Source: Mixta gaviniae (GTDB lineage: Bacteria; Pseudomonadota; Gammaproteobacteria; Enterobacterales; Enterobacteriaceae). From it: 64,000 nt of DNA. Both the position numbers and the translations under genes were made by a program. The stretch lies in NCBI RefSeq assembly GCF_002953195.1, contig NZ_CP026377.1, positions 4,030,001 to 4,094,000 on the forward strand. Direction: 5' to 3'. Below the pieces are notes generated by a model. It was not told the origin of the DNA and made no database searches. It saw only the letters and a list, made by a program, of their open reading frames with translations. Below, in pieces: positions 29,128 through 38,549 of this stretch (its first letter is position 1; each line of letters begins with the position of its first letter).

Positions 29128-30170
29128 TCACTTCACTTTAATTATATCACTTAGCTTAGTCGTGAAGGCGGGGGAAAGCCTTTCTCTGCGCATCTTCCAG
29201 CCCATAGATGCATCTTTAATACCTTGCCCTGCAAACCAAACAGAGCCTTTGCCTGAATGGTTAATGCTGTCTATTAATGTCATCAGCTCTTCGCTGTTAC
29301 GATGAGGCTGAAAGTCATCAAAAAGGGTCAATTGAGATACGGCAGCGCTTCGGAAATCAGTGAGCATCACGCCAGCACGATGATAACGGTGCCCTGGTAC
29401 AAATATCGTATCAAATGCCTTTATAGCCGCGTTAATGATATCCCGTGAATCCTGAGCGGGTACAGCAAGCTCTGTTACCGCCTGATTCTTATAAAACACC
29501 TCATTTTCTGAGAAAGGGCTGGTACTGATGAAAACTGCTACCCGTTTACAAAATTGATGCTCTGCACGGAGTTTTTCTGCTGCACGTTCAGCATGAGCGC
29601 AAATGGCCTGATGCAGGCTGACTTCGTCCGACGGTTTTTCTCCAAAAGATCGGGAGCATATGATTTGTTCTTTTGGGGCAGTAAATTCTTCTAAACCGAG
29701 GCAAGGAATACCGTTCAGCTCTCTGACCGTGCGCTCAACAACTACTGAGAACTGTTTACGAATGAATGAAGGCGACAGCTCAGCCAGCTGAAGTGCATTG
29801 TTAATGCCCATAAACTGTAATTTTTTACCCAGCCGCCGTCCTATACCCCAGACCTCCTCAACTGGTACTAAAGCCATTAACTTACGCTGACGCTGTCTGT
29901 CACTGAGATCTACCACACCTCGCGTTGCGGGCCAGCGCTTACTTGCATACTGAGCCAGTTTGGCGAGCGTTTTTGTAGGGCCTATTCCCACTCCCACAGT
30001 CAGATGTGTTCTTCGCTTAATCTGATCACGTATCTGATGGCCAAACACCTCAAGCGATAACAGATTACGCATACCCGTAAGATCACAAAAAGCTTCATCG
30101 ATACTGTAAATTTCCACACGCGGAGTCAGTAACTGCAAAATAGTCATCACTCTGTCTGACATATCAGCAT
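29128..30170 (-). pseudogene. umuC: umuC, 3' part (split by the 15.2-kb island)
   Basis: This part encodes the Y-family polymerase from the palm onwards: MSDRVMTILQLLTPRVEIYSIDEAF (catalytic SIDE motif), then HhH, little-finger and C-terminal domains (KMRRERLSPAFTTKLSDI). About 77 N-terminal residues are missing, and the frame is open only to about 30170, where unrelated sequence begins. The missing piece is at 45414-45641. Joined, the two give about 424 codons, the normal UmuC length, so this was one gene before insertion. Confidence 0.93.
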
Positions 30171-30171
30171 T

Positions 30172-30186
30172 TATGTGGAATACAAT
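30172..30186 (+). repeat. Left terminal inverted repeat of the inserted island
   Basis: TATGTGGAATACAAT starts one base inside the umuC junction. It matches TAAATGGAATGCAAC at the right end (45391-45405, inverted) at 11 of 15 positions. Core-type recombinase binding site is the likely role. Confidence 0.5.
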
Positions 30187-30211
30187 TTCAACAGCTTAAT
30201 TAGTAACCGAC

Positions 30212-31495
30212 TCAAAGCACGCGCGCTTTAGGTATGTCAGACCAGCGCGTGGTCCAAGCAGGGCTTAGCATTTCACGTTTCATTTTCCATTCGGTATTAA
30301 TGCCCTGGCCCGCAAACCATACATTTCCCATTCCGGACTGGTTGATATCATCCAGTACCTTCATCAGCTGTGCGCTATTGGCCCGCGGCTGGTTATCTTC
30401 AAACAGATTGAGCTGGCTTACACCGTTTGGAGTGAAGTTATCAAGCATGATACCTGCTTTCATGTACCTTCGACCCTCAAGCCAGATACGGTCAAGTGAT
30501 CGCATCGCAGATTCAATAATGTCACGCGTGTCCTGTGTTGGCAGCGTCAGTTTCTCACCAGCGCTGTTCCCGTAAAAAACCTCACCGTTTGCGTGTGGCG
30601 ACGTCCGGATAAACACACCGATGTTGCGACAGTACTGACGTTCCCCGCGCAGTTTTTCCGCTGCGCGCGCAGCGTACTGACACAGCGCCTGCTGCATAGC
30701 GACTTTTGAGGTAATTCGCTCGCCGAAGCTGCGGCTACAGACAATCTGCTGTTTTGCCGGTGGCAGCTCTTCGAGCGGAATACATGATTCACCGTTCAGC
30801 TCGCGTACGGTGCGCTCCAGCACCACGGAAAAGTTATCGCGAATGAACTTCGGACGCGCGCGTGATAGCTGCAGAGCAGTTTCGATGCCCATAAGGTTGA
30901 GTCGTTTACCGATACGCCGTCCCACGCCCCATATTTCCTCAACGGGCTGGTTAGCCAGCAGGGTTTCAGTACGTTTCGGATTACCTGGCGTAAGCGCCAG
31001 TACGCCGCGAAACTGCTTCCACTCCTTGCCCGCCCACTGGGCCGATTTTGCCAGTGTTTTGGTCGGCCCCATGCCGATACCGACGGTGAGACCCGTTGTG
31101 GTAAAGACATGCGCACGCAGGCGACGGCCAAAAGTTTCGAAGTTCTCACAGCCGTCAATACCGGTGAGATCCAGAAACATCTCATCAATGCTGTACTGCT
31201 CGACGCGTGGCGTTATCTCTTCAAGCGCGGTCATTACTCTCTGGCTGAGGCTGTGATAAAGCGCGTAATTGGAGCTGAACACGTGCACCTTTTCCGGATA
31301 ATCCTGTGTTTTTACCTCAAACCATGGCGCACCCATTTTGATGCCAAGCGCTTTTGCGCCAGCGGAGCGTGCAATGACGCATCCGTCGTTGTTGCTGAGC
31401 ACTAGCACAGGTCTGCCACGCAGGTCCGGGCGGAACAGCGTCTCGCAGCTGGCATAGAATGAATTAACGTCAGCCAGGCCGAACATGGACATCAT
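30212..31495 (-). CDS. umuC: UmuC, error-prone DNA polymerase V catalytic subunit (intact copy)
   Basis: Full-length Y-family translesion polymerase of 427 residues. Catalytic motifs are LADVNSFYASCETLFRP (first Asp) and VEQYSIDEMFLDLTG (SIDE), followed by thumb, little-finger and C-terminal regions. With UmuD' it bypasses DNA damage during the SOS response. It lies 32 bp downstream of umuD. The start may be the first Met at 31495 or MFGLADVNS three codons later. It belongs to the inserted island, ends about 40 bp from the island's left end, and may replace the umuC that the insertion destroyed. Confidence 0.93.
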   Translation of the reverse strand: MMSMFGLADVNSFYASCETLFRPDLRGRPVLVLSNNDGCVIARSAGAKALGIKMGAPWFEVKTQDYPEKVHVFSSNYALYHSLSQRVMTALEEITPRVEQYSIDEMFLDLTGIDGCENFETFGRRLRAHVFTTTGLTVGIGMGPTKTLAKSAQWAGKEWKQFRGVLALTPGNPKRTETLLANQPVEEIWGVGRRIGKRLNLMGIETALQLSRARPKFIRDNFSVVLERTVRELNGESCIPLEELPPAKQQIVCSRSFGERITSKVAMQQALCQYAARAAEKLRGERQYCRNIGVFIRTSPHANGEVFYGNSAGEKLTLPTQDTRDIIESAMRSLDRIWLEGRRYMKAGIMLDNFTPNGVSQLNLFEDNQPRANSAQLMKVLDDINQSGMGNVWFAGQGINTEWKMKREMLSPAWTTRWSDIPKARVL

Positions 31496-31527
31496 GATCT
31501 CCGCCGTGTGTAGATAACCCGCACATA

Positions 31528-31968
31528 TCAGTTTCTCCGGCGCGGAGTGTGCACGAAGTGCGCCACTACGCCGAAAATTTCCAGGGTATCCGGGTCTGGG
31601 ATAATAACAGGATAGGCGGGATTCATCGGCTGCAATACCGGCCCTTTCTGGGTAATAAGAAGGCGCTTGACCGTAAATTCGCCGTACAGTACAGCGATAA
31701 CCACGTCGCCGTGCTCAGGCCTGAGTGCCCGATCGACTATCAGCAGATCGCCGTCGTAAAGTCCTATATCCTGCATGCTGTTGCCCTGTGCGCGCAGGAA
31801 AAAGGTGCTTGCCCTGTGGGCTATTAGATATTCGTTTAAGTCGAGTTCCTGCTCCGCATAGTCCTGGCAAGGAGAGGGAAAACCGCAGGGTACGCGTTCC
31901 AGGAAAAGGGGCCTGTAGCTGGGCGGCGGATTATCCGCCGGGTGCATCAACTCAAAGGCGTGAAACAT
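31528..31968 (-). CDS. umuD: UmuD, SOS mutagenesis protein (self-cleaving)
   Basis: A 146-residue S24-type protein. The cleavage site is Cys-Gly in VPCGFPSPCQDY, the nucleophile Ser is in GNSMQDIGLYDGDLL, and the catalytic Lys is in EFTVKRLL. RecA-stimulated cleavage would yield UmuD', the Pol V partner. The ATG at 31968 is chosen because a LexA box lies 20-40 bp upstream; the longer frame would run through that operator. Confidence 0.93.
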   Translation of the reverse strand: MFHAFELMHPADNPPPSYRPLFLERVPCGFPSPCQDYAEQELDLNEYLIAHRASTFFLRAQGNSMQDIGLYDGDLLIVDRALRPEHGDVVIAVLYGEFTVKRLLITQKGPVLQPMNPAYPVIIPDPDTLEIFGVVAHFVHTPRRRN

Positions 31969-31988
31969 AGCAAAAATCCCTGTCAAAA

Positions 31989-32008
31989 TGCTGTACGTAT
32001 TTACAGTA
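31989..32008 (-). promoter_or_regulatory. LexA (SOS) box of the intact umuDC
   Basis: TGCTGTACGTATTTACAGTA fits the LexA consensus CTGT-N8-ACAG, 21 bases before the umuD start. This operon should be repressed by LexA and induced by DNA damage. Confidence 0.85.
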
Positions 32009-32161
32009 GTATTGTCTGACTTTACGGACGAAGCAAGAAGCGTGGGGCGACACAAATATCATTAAAATAATGGACTATTGATTTATTTGAATTTATAGCG
32101 GAACGACAGCTCGTAAAACAAGCAGCTATCAGGACTTTCTGTGTCAGGGCATGTTAAAAAT

Positions 32162-33061
32162 TTATTTTGATTCAGGAAAGATCTTACTTAGTCTGTTCAG
32201 TACTTCACTTATGCCCCTGCTGACAATCCGATCCTCCCGCATCACTGTCCCCAGAGTCCGGTGAAGCGATGGCGTTACTGAGTAAAGACTGAGACCCTGC
32301 CTTTCTTCATGACTTGCAACGGACATACGGGGAACGATGCTGTAACCCAGGCCGGAACGAACCATCCTTTTAATGGCTTCAATACTGCCAAGCTCCATAA
32401 CCGGGCTGACAGTATGCCCTGCATCGCTGAACCATCCGTCAATCAGATCGCGTGTGGCACTTCCGGGTTCAAATACAATCAGCGGCAGTGGCAAAAGGGT
32501 ATCAGGAGACAGCGGTTTTGCACTCTGCTCCGAGGTGTCCTTTTCCATGATTACAACAAACTCATCCGTACCCAGCGGGCTGACACTCAGGCATTTACCG
32601 GCTGCCGGCAGCGTTACCAGACCAATATCTATACGGTTTTCCTCCACTCCCCGTACAATATCTGAAGTATTGCCTGTGCGTACATCCACCTTCAGCAGGG
32701 GATGGGTCTGTCGAAGTTGCTGCAGTAAGTGAGGTAGCAGATGGATACAGGCTGTTGCGCCTGTGCCGACAGTAACGGTGCCGGTTATTTCGTCTGAATG
32801 CAGGGAAACCGCTTCAACCGCTCCGCTTACCACCGCATCAATTTTCATGCAGTGTTCAGCGAGAGTCAAACCGGCAGTCGTTGGTCTTACTCCCCGGCTG
32901 GTTCGCTCAATAAGCCTGACCTTAAGCGTCTGCTCCAGCTGTCTTATCTGCAGGCTCACTGCCGGTTGCGACAAGCCAAGTACTTCTGCCGCCCCCGAGA
33001 AACTGCCCCGGCTGATGACCAGCCTGAAGGTAGCCAGATGATCGAGGTTCAGTGTTGCCAT
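32162..33061 (-). CDS. LysR-family transcriptional regulator
   Basis: A 299-residue LysR-type regulator. The N-terminal winged helix (FSGAAEVLGLSQPAVSLQIRQLEQTL) is followed by a periplasmic-binding-protein-like sensor domain (about 90-295). It is divergent from the GNAT/MFS pair, with a 98-bp shared intergenic region. By the usual LysR rule it probably activates that pair in response to a small ligand. The ligand is unknown; the surrounding ars genes make an organoarsenical or amino-acid analogue a reasonable guess. Confidence 0.85.
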   Translation of the reverse strand: MATLNLDHLATFRLVISRGSFSGAAEVLGLSQPAVSLQIRQLEQTLKVRLIERTSRGVRPTTAGLTLAEHCMKIDAVVSGAVEAVSLHSDEITGTVTVGTGATACIHLLPHLLQQLRQTHPLLKVDVRTGNTSDIVRGVEENRIDIGLVTLPAAGKCLSVSPLGTDEFVVIMEKDTSEQSAKPLSPDTLLPLPLIVFEPGSATRDLIDGWFSDAGHTVSPVMELGSIEAIKRMVRSGLGYSIVPRMSVASHEERQGLSLYSVTPSLHRTLGTVMREDRIVSRGISEVLNRLSKIFPESK

Positions 33062-33159
33062 GCCAAAGTTTTCCTCATAACGCTGATAAGCCCTGCTGCC
33101 TGTCTGAAATGATTCATCCGGGTTAGTCTCTGTTTCTGATCTGAAAGGGAGCTGTACTG

Positions 33160-33687
33160 ATGGAAATAACCGAAGCAGATGAACGACATATTCCCGCTAT
33201 ACAACAGATTTATGCTTATCACGTATTACACGGCACCGCCACTTTTGAAACCGAACCGCCGGGTGAGGCTGAAATGGCAGCCCGGCTGAAAAAGGTACAT
33301 GCAGCAGGACTGCCCTGGTTGGTGGCGGTTGACGGAGGAATTGTTCGAGGATACTGCTATTTGTCTCTATACCGGGAACGGTGCGCCTATCGCTTTACTC
33401 TGGAAGACTCTGTATATGTTGATGCCACGTATCAGGGGCGGGGCATTGGAAAAATGCTGCTATCCCGTGCAGTAGGATGGGCAGAAGCCCGTGGTTTTCG
33501 GCAACTTGTAGCGGTGGTGGGGAACAGTGAAAATACTGCCTCCCTTGCTCTTCACCGCGCTGCAGGCTTCAGCATCACTGGCACCCTCAGGTCTGTAGGA
33601 TTCAAGCATGGGCGCTGGCTCGATACGGTTATCCTGCAGCGTACGCTCGGGCATGGCGACGCTACGCTTCCGGAAAGTACAGAATGA
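33160..33687 (+). CDS. GNAT N-acetyltransferase, phosphinothricin/arsinothricin type (Pat/ArsN1-like)
   Basis: A 175-residue acetyltransferase of the Pat/Bar group. The acetyl-CoA pyrophosphate loop is QGRGIGKMLL (R/Q-x-x-G-x-G/A), preceded by VYVDATY. The start MEITEADERHIPAIQQIYAYHV and the end GRWLDTVILQRTL are family hallmarks. Enzymes of this group acetylate phosphinothricin, methionine sulfoximine or, in the ArsN1 branch found in ars operons, the arsenical antibiotic arsinothricin. Location beside an MFS exporter and arsR-arsH favours ArsN1, but sequence alone cannot fix the substrate. Its stop overlaps the MFS start. Confidence 0.8.
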   Translation: MEITEADERHIPAIQQIYAYHVLHGTATFETEPPGEAEMAARLKKVHAAGLPWLVAVDGGIVRGYCYLSLYRERCAYRFTLEDSVYVDATYQGRGIGKMLLSRAVGWAEARGFRQLVAVVGNSENTASLALHRAAGFSITGTLRSVGFKHGRWLDTVILQRTLGHGDATLPESTE

Positions 33688-34916
33688 CACAAGGATATCT
33701 GACAGGCCGCACCATTTTCTGCATCGGCATGACGCAGCTTATCAACTGGGGTATTACGTTCTACATGCCGGGTGTCTTCGGAGCCGCCATCATGGCGGAA
33801 ACAGGCTGGTCTTCCGGTGAGACATTCTCCGGCCTGAGCGTTGCCATGCTCGTTATGGGGCTGGTTTCACCGCTTATCGGTCCCGTAATGGCCCGTACCG
33901 GTGGACGCACCCTGATGATGGCGGGAACTTTGGCTATAACCATCGGGTGTTTTCTGATGGCGTTTACCTATTCAACATTAGCGTGGGATGCCGTCTGGAT
34001 CCTGACAGGCGCGGGCATGCGGCTTGCTCTGTATGACGCCGCTTTTGCCATGCTTGTGGAAACCGCAGGCGCAGAGGCTCGCAAGGCAATCTCTCTGGTC
34101 ACCCTGCTGGGCGGTCTCGCGTCGGCCGCTTTCTGGCCTGCTGGCGCAGCGCTTCTTCACGTCACCGACTGGCGGCATGCCGTCATCATTTATGGCTGTG
34201 CGGGCCTGCTGAGCCTGTTTTTTTTAACTGCCGTTCCGGCAGGCAGTCGGGTAAAACTTCCCGTAACAGGGCGATCCGGCCATTCGGCTGACGCAACAGC
34301 AACATCAGAGGACACAAAAGCACTCATCAGCGGCCTGTGGTATGCCACTCTGATAGCGTTGATAAGCTTTGTCTCCACCGGCGTGTCCACACATTTTCCC
34401 CGGATACTGGCCTCTTATGGCGTGCCTGCTCTGGCTGGCATGCTGTGGGGAGTGGGGCAGTTAGGTGCCCGTCTGCTGGGTGTAGTTTCAGGTGCACGAA
34501 TCTCCGCGATACGCCTGAACCTTATAACCGGTATCCTGCTTCCCCTCTGTTTTCTGACCGGCCTTGCAGGCAGCATTACTCCTGTGGCTACAGCCTTTTT
34601 CGTTCTGGGCTATGGGGCCGTAAACGGACTGAATACGATCGTGAAGGCCGTACTTCCTCTTGTGCTGTTTGATCCGCAGCAGTACGCCCGCAAAACAGGA
34701 ATACTGATGTCGCCGGCATTTTTTCTCGCGGCACTGGCTCCGTCTGCGTATGCCATACTGCTGGAGCGCTACGGTATACCCGGCACGCTGCTTTTTTCCT
34801 TCATCCTGACCCTGATCATTACGGCGATTTCTGTGGTCCTCTGGCAGCGTCATTCTGGCTCTGTTGTGCAGAACCGGGACCATGGAGCATCTACCCTTCA
34901 CGAAAAAAATGTTTGA
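33684..34916 (+). CDS. MFS transporter linked to the GNAT enzyme
   Basis: A 410-residue major facilitator protein with about twelve membrane helices. The loop between helices 2 and 3 (GPVMARTGGRTLMMAG) fits the MFS signature. It does not look like ArsB or ArsJ. Its ATG overlaps the acetyltransferase stop by 4 bp, so the two are coupled. It may export the acetylated product or the parent toxin. The mid-loop (about 190-220) is cytoplasmic and charged. The substrate is unknown. Confidence 0.82.
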   Translation: MTQGYLTGRTIFCIGMTQLINWGITFYMPGVFGAAIMAETGWSSGETFSGLSVAMLVMGLVSPLIGPVMARTGGRTLMMAGTLAITIGCFLMAFTYSTLAWDAVWILTGAGMRLALYDAAFAMLVETAGAEARKAISLVTLLGGLASAAFWPAGAALLHVTDWRHAVIIYGCAGLLSLFFLTAVPAGSRVKLPVTGRSGHSADATATSEDTKALISGLWYATLIALISFVSTGVSTHFPRILASYGVPALAGMLWGVGQLGARLLGVVSGARISAIRLNLITGILLPLCFLTGLAGSITPVATAFFVLGYGAVNGLNTIVKAVLPLVLFDPQQYARKTGILMSPAFFLAALAPSAYAILLERYGIPGTLLFSFILTLIITAISVVLWQRHSGSVVQNRDHGASTLHEKNV

Positions 34917-34964
34917 CGGCTTCCATATTTCTATTATTCTGGAAATATAGTTAAAGGAGGCCGC

Positions 34965-35300
34965 ATGGATTTACACACCGCAGCAAACGCACTTCGAGAA
35001 CTGGGCCACCCGACACGTCTCCGCATATACCGGGAGCTGGTCAGGGCTGGTCATGAAGGCCTGCCGGTTGGCGAACTGCAGAAGCACCTTGAGATTCCTG
35101 CCTCCACGCTCAGCCATCATCTTTCAGCGCTGATGTCCGCTGGACTCATAAGCCAGGAACGGCAGAGTCGTACCTTGTTCTGCAGACCTTGCTATGCGCA
35201 GCTTGAGCAGCTGATGGCTTTTCTCACTGAAGAGTGCTGCGCCGGTGGCAGTAGCTGCAGCCTGTCTACCGAGATTTCCCATAAAGAGACTCCATTGTGA
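34965..35300 (+). CDS. arsR: ArsR-family repressor, C-terminal cysteine type
   Basis: A 111-residue ArsR/SmtB winged-helix repressor (DNA-recognition helix around [16 protein letters not shown]). It lacks the CVC motif of classical ArsR. Instead it has Cys91, Cys92 and Cys98 ([10 protein letters not shown]) near the C-terminus, the spacing of the AfArsR-type As(III) site. It has AAAGGAGG just upstream of its ATG and overlaps arsH by 4 bp. It probably controls arsH and perhaps the GNAT/MFS genes. Confidence 0.88.
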   Translation: MDLHTAANALRELGHPTRLRIYRELVRAGHEGLPVGELQKHLEIPASTLSHHLSALMSAGLISQERQSRTLFCRPCYAQLEQLMAFLTEECCAGGSSCSLSTEISHKETPL

Positions 35301-36019
35301 ATAACGTGAATGATGCCCTGAACAATATCGATCTGACACTCCTGGATACGCCCCTTTCGGAAGAGAAATTAAAGGCCGAAGAGGTGGCGCATCCGCCCCG
35401 CATACTGATGCTCTACGGTTCGCTTCGGGAGCGCTCTTACAGCCGACTCACCACGGAAGAGGCCGCACGGCTGCTGACGGCCATGGGCGCGGAGGTGAAG
35501 TTATTCAATCCGTCCGGCCTGCCGCTGCCGGATGATGTACCTGAGACGCATCCGAAGGTCGCAGAGCTGCGCCAGCTAGTGCTCTGGTCTGAAGGGATGG
35601 TCTGGTGCTCTCCTGAGCGTCACGGTGCCATGACCGGCATCATGAAGACGCAGATTGACTGGATACCGCTGACGTCCGGGGCGGTCCGGCCCTCGCAGGG
35701 GAAAACCCTTGCTGTCATGCAGGTCAGCGGAGGCTCACAGTCTTTCAACGCCGTAAACCAGATGCGTATTCTTGGGCGCTGGATGCGGATGATCACTATC
35801 CCGAACCAGTCATCCGTTGCAAAAGCCTGGGCCGAGTTTGATGAGGACGGCCGCATGAAGCCTTCTCCGTATTATGACCGCATAGTGGACGTCATGGAGG
35901 AACTGATGAAGTTCACCCTGCTGACGCGCGGTCGTAGTGGTTATCTCACCGACCGCTACAGCGAAAGGAAGGAGAGTGCTGCGCAGCTCTCTGAGCGGGT
36001 AAACCAGCGCAGCATATAA
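35297..36019 (+). CDS. arsH: ArsH, NADPH-dependent FMN oxidoreductase
   Basis: A 240-residue flavodoxin-like protein. The FMN-binding loop [14 protein letters not shown] (about 40-52) and the segment [17 protein letters not shown] are ArsH hallmarks. ArsH oxidises trivalent organoarsenicals such as methylarsenite to less toxic pentavalent forms. It is coupled to the upstream arsR. It converges on arsC, separated by a two-way terminator. Confidence 0.95.
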   Translation: MNNVNDALNNIDLTLLDTPLSEEKLKAEEVAHPPRILMLYGSLRERSYSRLTTEEAARLLTAMGAEVKLFNPSGLPLPDDVPETHPKVAELRQLVLWSEGMVWCSPERHGAMTGIMKTQIDWIPLTSGAVRPSQGKTLAVMQVSGGSQSFNAVNQMRILGRWMRMITIPNQSSVAKAWAEFDEDGRMKPSPYYDRIVDVMEELMKFTLLTRGRSGYLTDRYSERKESAAQLSERVNQRSI

Positions 36020-36044
36020 AAAAGCCGGCATCTGCCGGCTTTTT
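36018..36044. terminator. Bidirectional terminator between arsH and arsC
   Basis: GCCGGCA-TC-TGCCGGC is flanked by A6 on the left and T5 on the right, so it works on both strands between the convergent arsH and arsC genes. Confidence 0.9.
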
Positions 36045-36075
36045 CACATTTTCCCTGTCACAGCCAAGGGAAACA

Positions 36076-36504
36076 TCAGTGGCTGACGCGATTCCCTTGC
36101 TCATCAATGACTGCTTCGCCGTCCTCTTTGGTAAACGCTCCCTTCTGCGGGTCCGGCAGTATGCCCAGAACCACTTCGGAGGGGCGGCAGAGCTTCGTTC
36201 CCAGCGGCGTCACCACCACCGGACGATTAATGAGGATCGGATGAGCCAGCATCGCATCGAGCAGTTCTTCATCGCTGAACCGGTCTTCAGCCAGGCCGAG
36301 CTGCTCGTAGGGATCGGTATTTTTACGCAGCAGGGCACGCACGCTAATGTCCATGTCCGTAATCAGCTTTTTCAGCTCGTCGCGCGACGGCGGTGTTTCC
36401 AGATACAGAATCACCGTGGGCTCGGTGCCGCTGTTGCGGATAAGCGCCAGGGTATTGCGGGACGTCCCGCAGGCCGGATTGTGATAAATGGTAATGTCAG
36501 TCAT
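36076..36504 (-). CDS. arsC: ArsC, glutaredoxin-dependent arsenate reductase
   Basis: A 142-residue arsenate reductase of the plasmid R773 type. The catalytic Cys12 is in HNPACGTSR, and the anion-binding Arg residues fall in LINRPVVV and TKLCRPSE. It reduces arsenate to arsenite with glutathione and glutaredoxin, giving the substrate for ArsB. The ATG at 36504 is chosen over an upstream start because the fold begins MTDITIYHNP. It is the last gene of arsRBC. Confidence 0.96.
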   Translation of the reverse strand: MTDITIYHNPACGTSRNTLALIRNSGTEPTVILYLETPPSRDELKKLITDMDISVRALLRKNTDPYEQLGLAEDRFSDEELLDAMLAHPILINRPVVVTPLGTKLCRPSEVVLGILPDPQKGAFTKEDGEAVIDEQGNRVSH

Positions 36505-36553
36505 GAGCGTTACTCCATAAAGGCGCTGCACAGGCACAGCTCCGGGGTTAAGG

Positions 36554-37837
36554 TTAAACAGACAGGCGCAGGGCCAGCGCAGCCAGCGTCACAAACAGTA
36601 CCGGCAGGGTCATCACGATGCCCACGCGGAAGTAGTAGCCCCAGCTGACGGTTATGTTTTTCTGTGCCAGGACGTGCAGCCACAGCAGGGTAGCGAGGCT
36701 ACCGATAGGGGTGATTTTCGGACCGAGGTCGCAGCCGATGATGTTGGCGTAAATCATCGCCTCCTTCACCACGCCCTGAGCGGTGCTGCCGTCAATGGAG
36801 AGCGCGCCAACCAGCACGGTAGGCATGTTGTTCATGACTGATGAAAGCGCCGCCGTCAGAAAGCCGGTGCCGAGCGTTGCGCCCCAGACGCCATGCTCGG
36901 CAAACCGGTTCAGGGCGGCAGAAAGGTAATCAGTTAGCCCGGCATTGCGTAGTCCGTATACCACCAGGTACATGCCCAGCGAGAAGATAACGATCTGCCA
37001 GGGCGCACCTTTCAGTACCTTTCCGGTATCAATCACATTGCCTTTCCGGGCTACCAGCCAGAGAATAAACGCCGCCACCGCGGCCACAAGGCTGACCGGC
37101 ACGCCGAGTGGTTCGAGGGCAAAGAAGCCGATCAGCAGCAGGATGAGAACAATCCAGCCGGTTTTAAAGGTACGCGCATCGCGAATGGCCTCACGCGGCG
37201 CCTTCAGCTTCGCCAGGTCGTAAGTGTCCGGGATGTCCCTGCGGAAAAACAGGTGCAGCATCACCAGCGTGGCGGCCACGGACGCGATATTCACCGGCAC
37301 CATCACCGAGGCATACTCGCTGAAACCCAGTTTAAAGAAGTCTGCCGTGACGATGTTGACCAGGTTTGACACGATGAGCGGCAGGCTGGAGGTATCGGCG
37401 ATAAACCCGGCCGCCATCACAAACGCCAGCGTGGCCCCGGGGCTGAAGCCCAGCGCCAGCAGCATGGCGATAACGATCGGCGTCAGAATTAGCGCGGCTC
37501 CGTCATTGGCAAACAGCGCCGCCACTGCCGCACCCAGCAGAACGATATACGTGAACAGCAGCCGGCCCCTGCCGCCTCCCCAGCGGGAAACGTGCAGCGC
37601 GGCCCATTCAAAAAAGCCGGACTCATCGAGCAGCAGGCTGATAATGATGACCGCAATAAACGTGGCCGTGGCGTTCCAGACAATCTGCCAGACCACCGGA
37701 ATATCCCCGATTTGTACTACGCCGGTCAGCAGCGCCAGCGCGGCGCCGATAACGGCACTCCAGCCAATACTGAGTCCTTTCGGCTGCCAGATAACCAGTA
37801 CCAGCGTCAGAATAAAAATCGCACCCGCCAGAAACAT
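36554..37837 (-). CDS. arsB: ArsB, arsenite/antimonite efflux permease
   Basis: Inner-membrane arsenite/antimonite:H+ antiporter of 427 residues with about twelve helices (starts [19 protein letters not shown]). Sequence and length are those of enterobacterial ArsB. It works alone or with an ArsA ATPase; no arsA or arsD is present here. It lies between arsR and arsC on the same strand. Confidence 0.96.
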   Translation of the reverse strand: MFLAGAIFILTLVLVIWQPKGLSIGWSAVIGAALALLTGVVQIGDIPVVWQIVWNATATFIAVIIISLLLDESGFFEWAALHVSRWGGGRGRLLFTYIVLLGAAVAALFANDGAALILTPIVIAMLLALGFSPGATLAFVMAAGFIADTSSLPLIVSNLVNIVTADFFKLGFSEYASVMVPVNIASVAATLVMLHLFFRRDIPDTYDLAKLKAPREAIRDARTFKTGWIVLILLLIGFFALEPLGVPVSLVAAVAAFILWLVARKGNVIDTGKVLKGAPWQIVIFSLGMYLVVYGLRNAGLTDYLSAALNRFAEHGVWGATLGTGFLTAALSSVMNNMPTVLVGALSIDGSTAQGVVKEAMIYANIIGCDLGPKITPIGSLATLLWLHVLAQKNITVSWGYYFRVGIVMTLPVLFVTLAALALRLSV

Positions 37838-37933
37838 ACCCTCTCCTTCTTAATTATAACTGCCCGTTGAAGCGGGCTGCTAACTGTACCCTGTAAATAT
37901 ATGCGTTTAATCGAATGTGTTTAGATAAAATTT

Positions 37934-38287
37934 TTACATGCAGACAGCTTTGCCGTTGGTGGTTGCGTTATCACGCTCAGCCTGCTGACTGAGATGAAGA
38001 ATTTCATCCCGCTGACACAGATATGCCTGCTCAATGACCGCTGCTGCCCACGCAGGCATGTGTGGCGATAACCGGTAATGGATCCACTTGCCGTCGCGCC
38101 TGTCGATAAGCAGTCCACTCTCTCTGAGCAGGGCCAGGTGCCGCGATATTTTTGGCTGTGTTTCTTTCAGGATAGATACAAGCTCGCAGACGCAAAGCTC
38201 CCCTTTTTCGCGCAACAACAGCACCAGGCTGAGCCGGGTTTCGTCAGAAAGATTCTTAAAAAGTTGCAGGGGCAGCAGTGACGGCAT
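37934..38287 (-). CDS. arsR: ArsR, arsenite-responsive repressor (CVC type)
   Basis: A 117-residue ArsR of the E. coli/R773 type. The As(III) site is ELCVCEL (C-V-C) at the start of the recognition region, followed by QPKISRHLALLRESGLL. It represses arsRBC until arsenite or antimonite binds. The ATG at 38287 (MPSLLPLQLF) is chosen because GGAG lies 7 bases upstream; the longer frame has no support. It is first in the operon, followed by arsB after about 100 bp. Confidence 0.95.
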   Translation of the reverse strand: MPSLLPLQLFKNLSDETRLSLVLLLREKGELCVCELVSILKETQPKISRHLALLRESGLLIDRRDGKWIHYRLSPHMPAWAAAVIEQAYLCQRDEILHLSQQAERDNATTNGKAVCM

Positions 38288-38549
38288 AATTTCTCCTTCG
38301 TGGCGGACAGCAACAAGTCTCGTCTGCTGCAGACGAAAGGTCAACTTTATATTTATAAATTCATATATGTTTTGACGTGCTTACAGGCTTTTCAGTACAG
38401 CTTAATGAGGGAATAGCGGTTAAACGATATCACACAGATTTTAACGGCAGCACACTTTCAGCTGCCTTAATGGTCGGGCATGACGAAGTAACATCACAAA
38501 AAAAGCCTGTTTCTTTAGTGAACCGTTCTACTTATGGCAGAAAGCAGCA

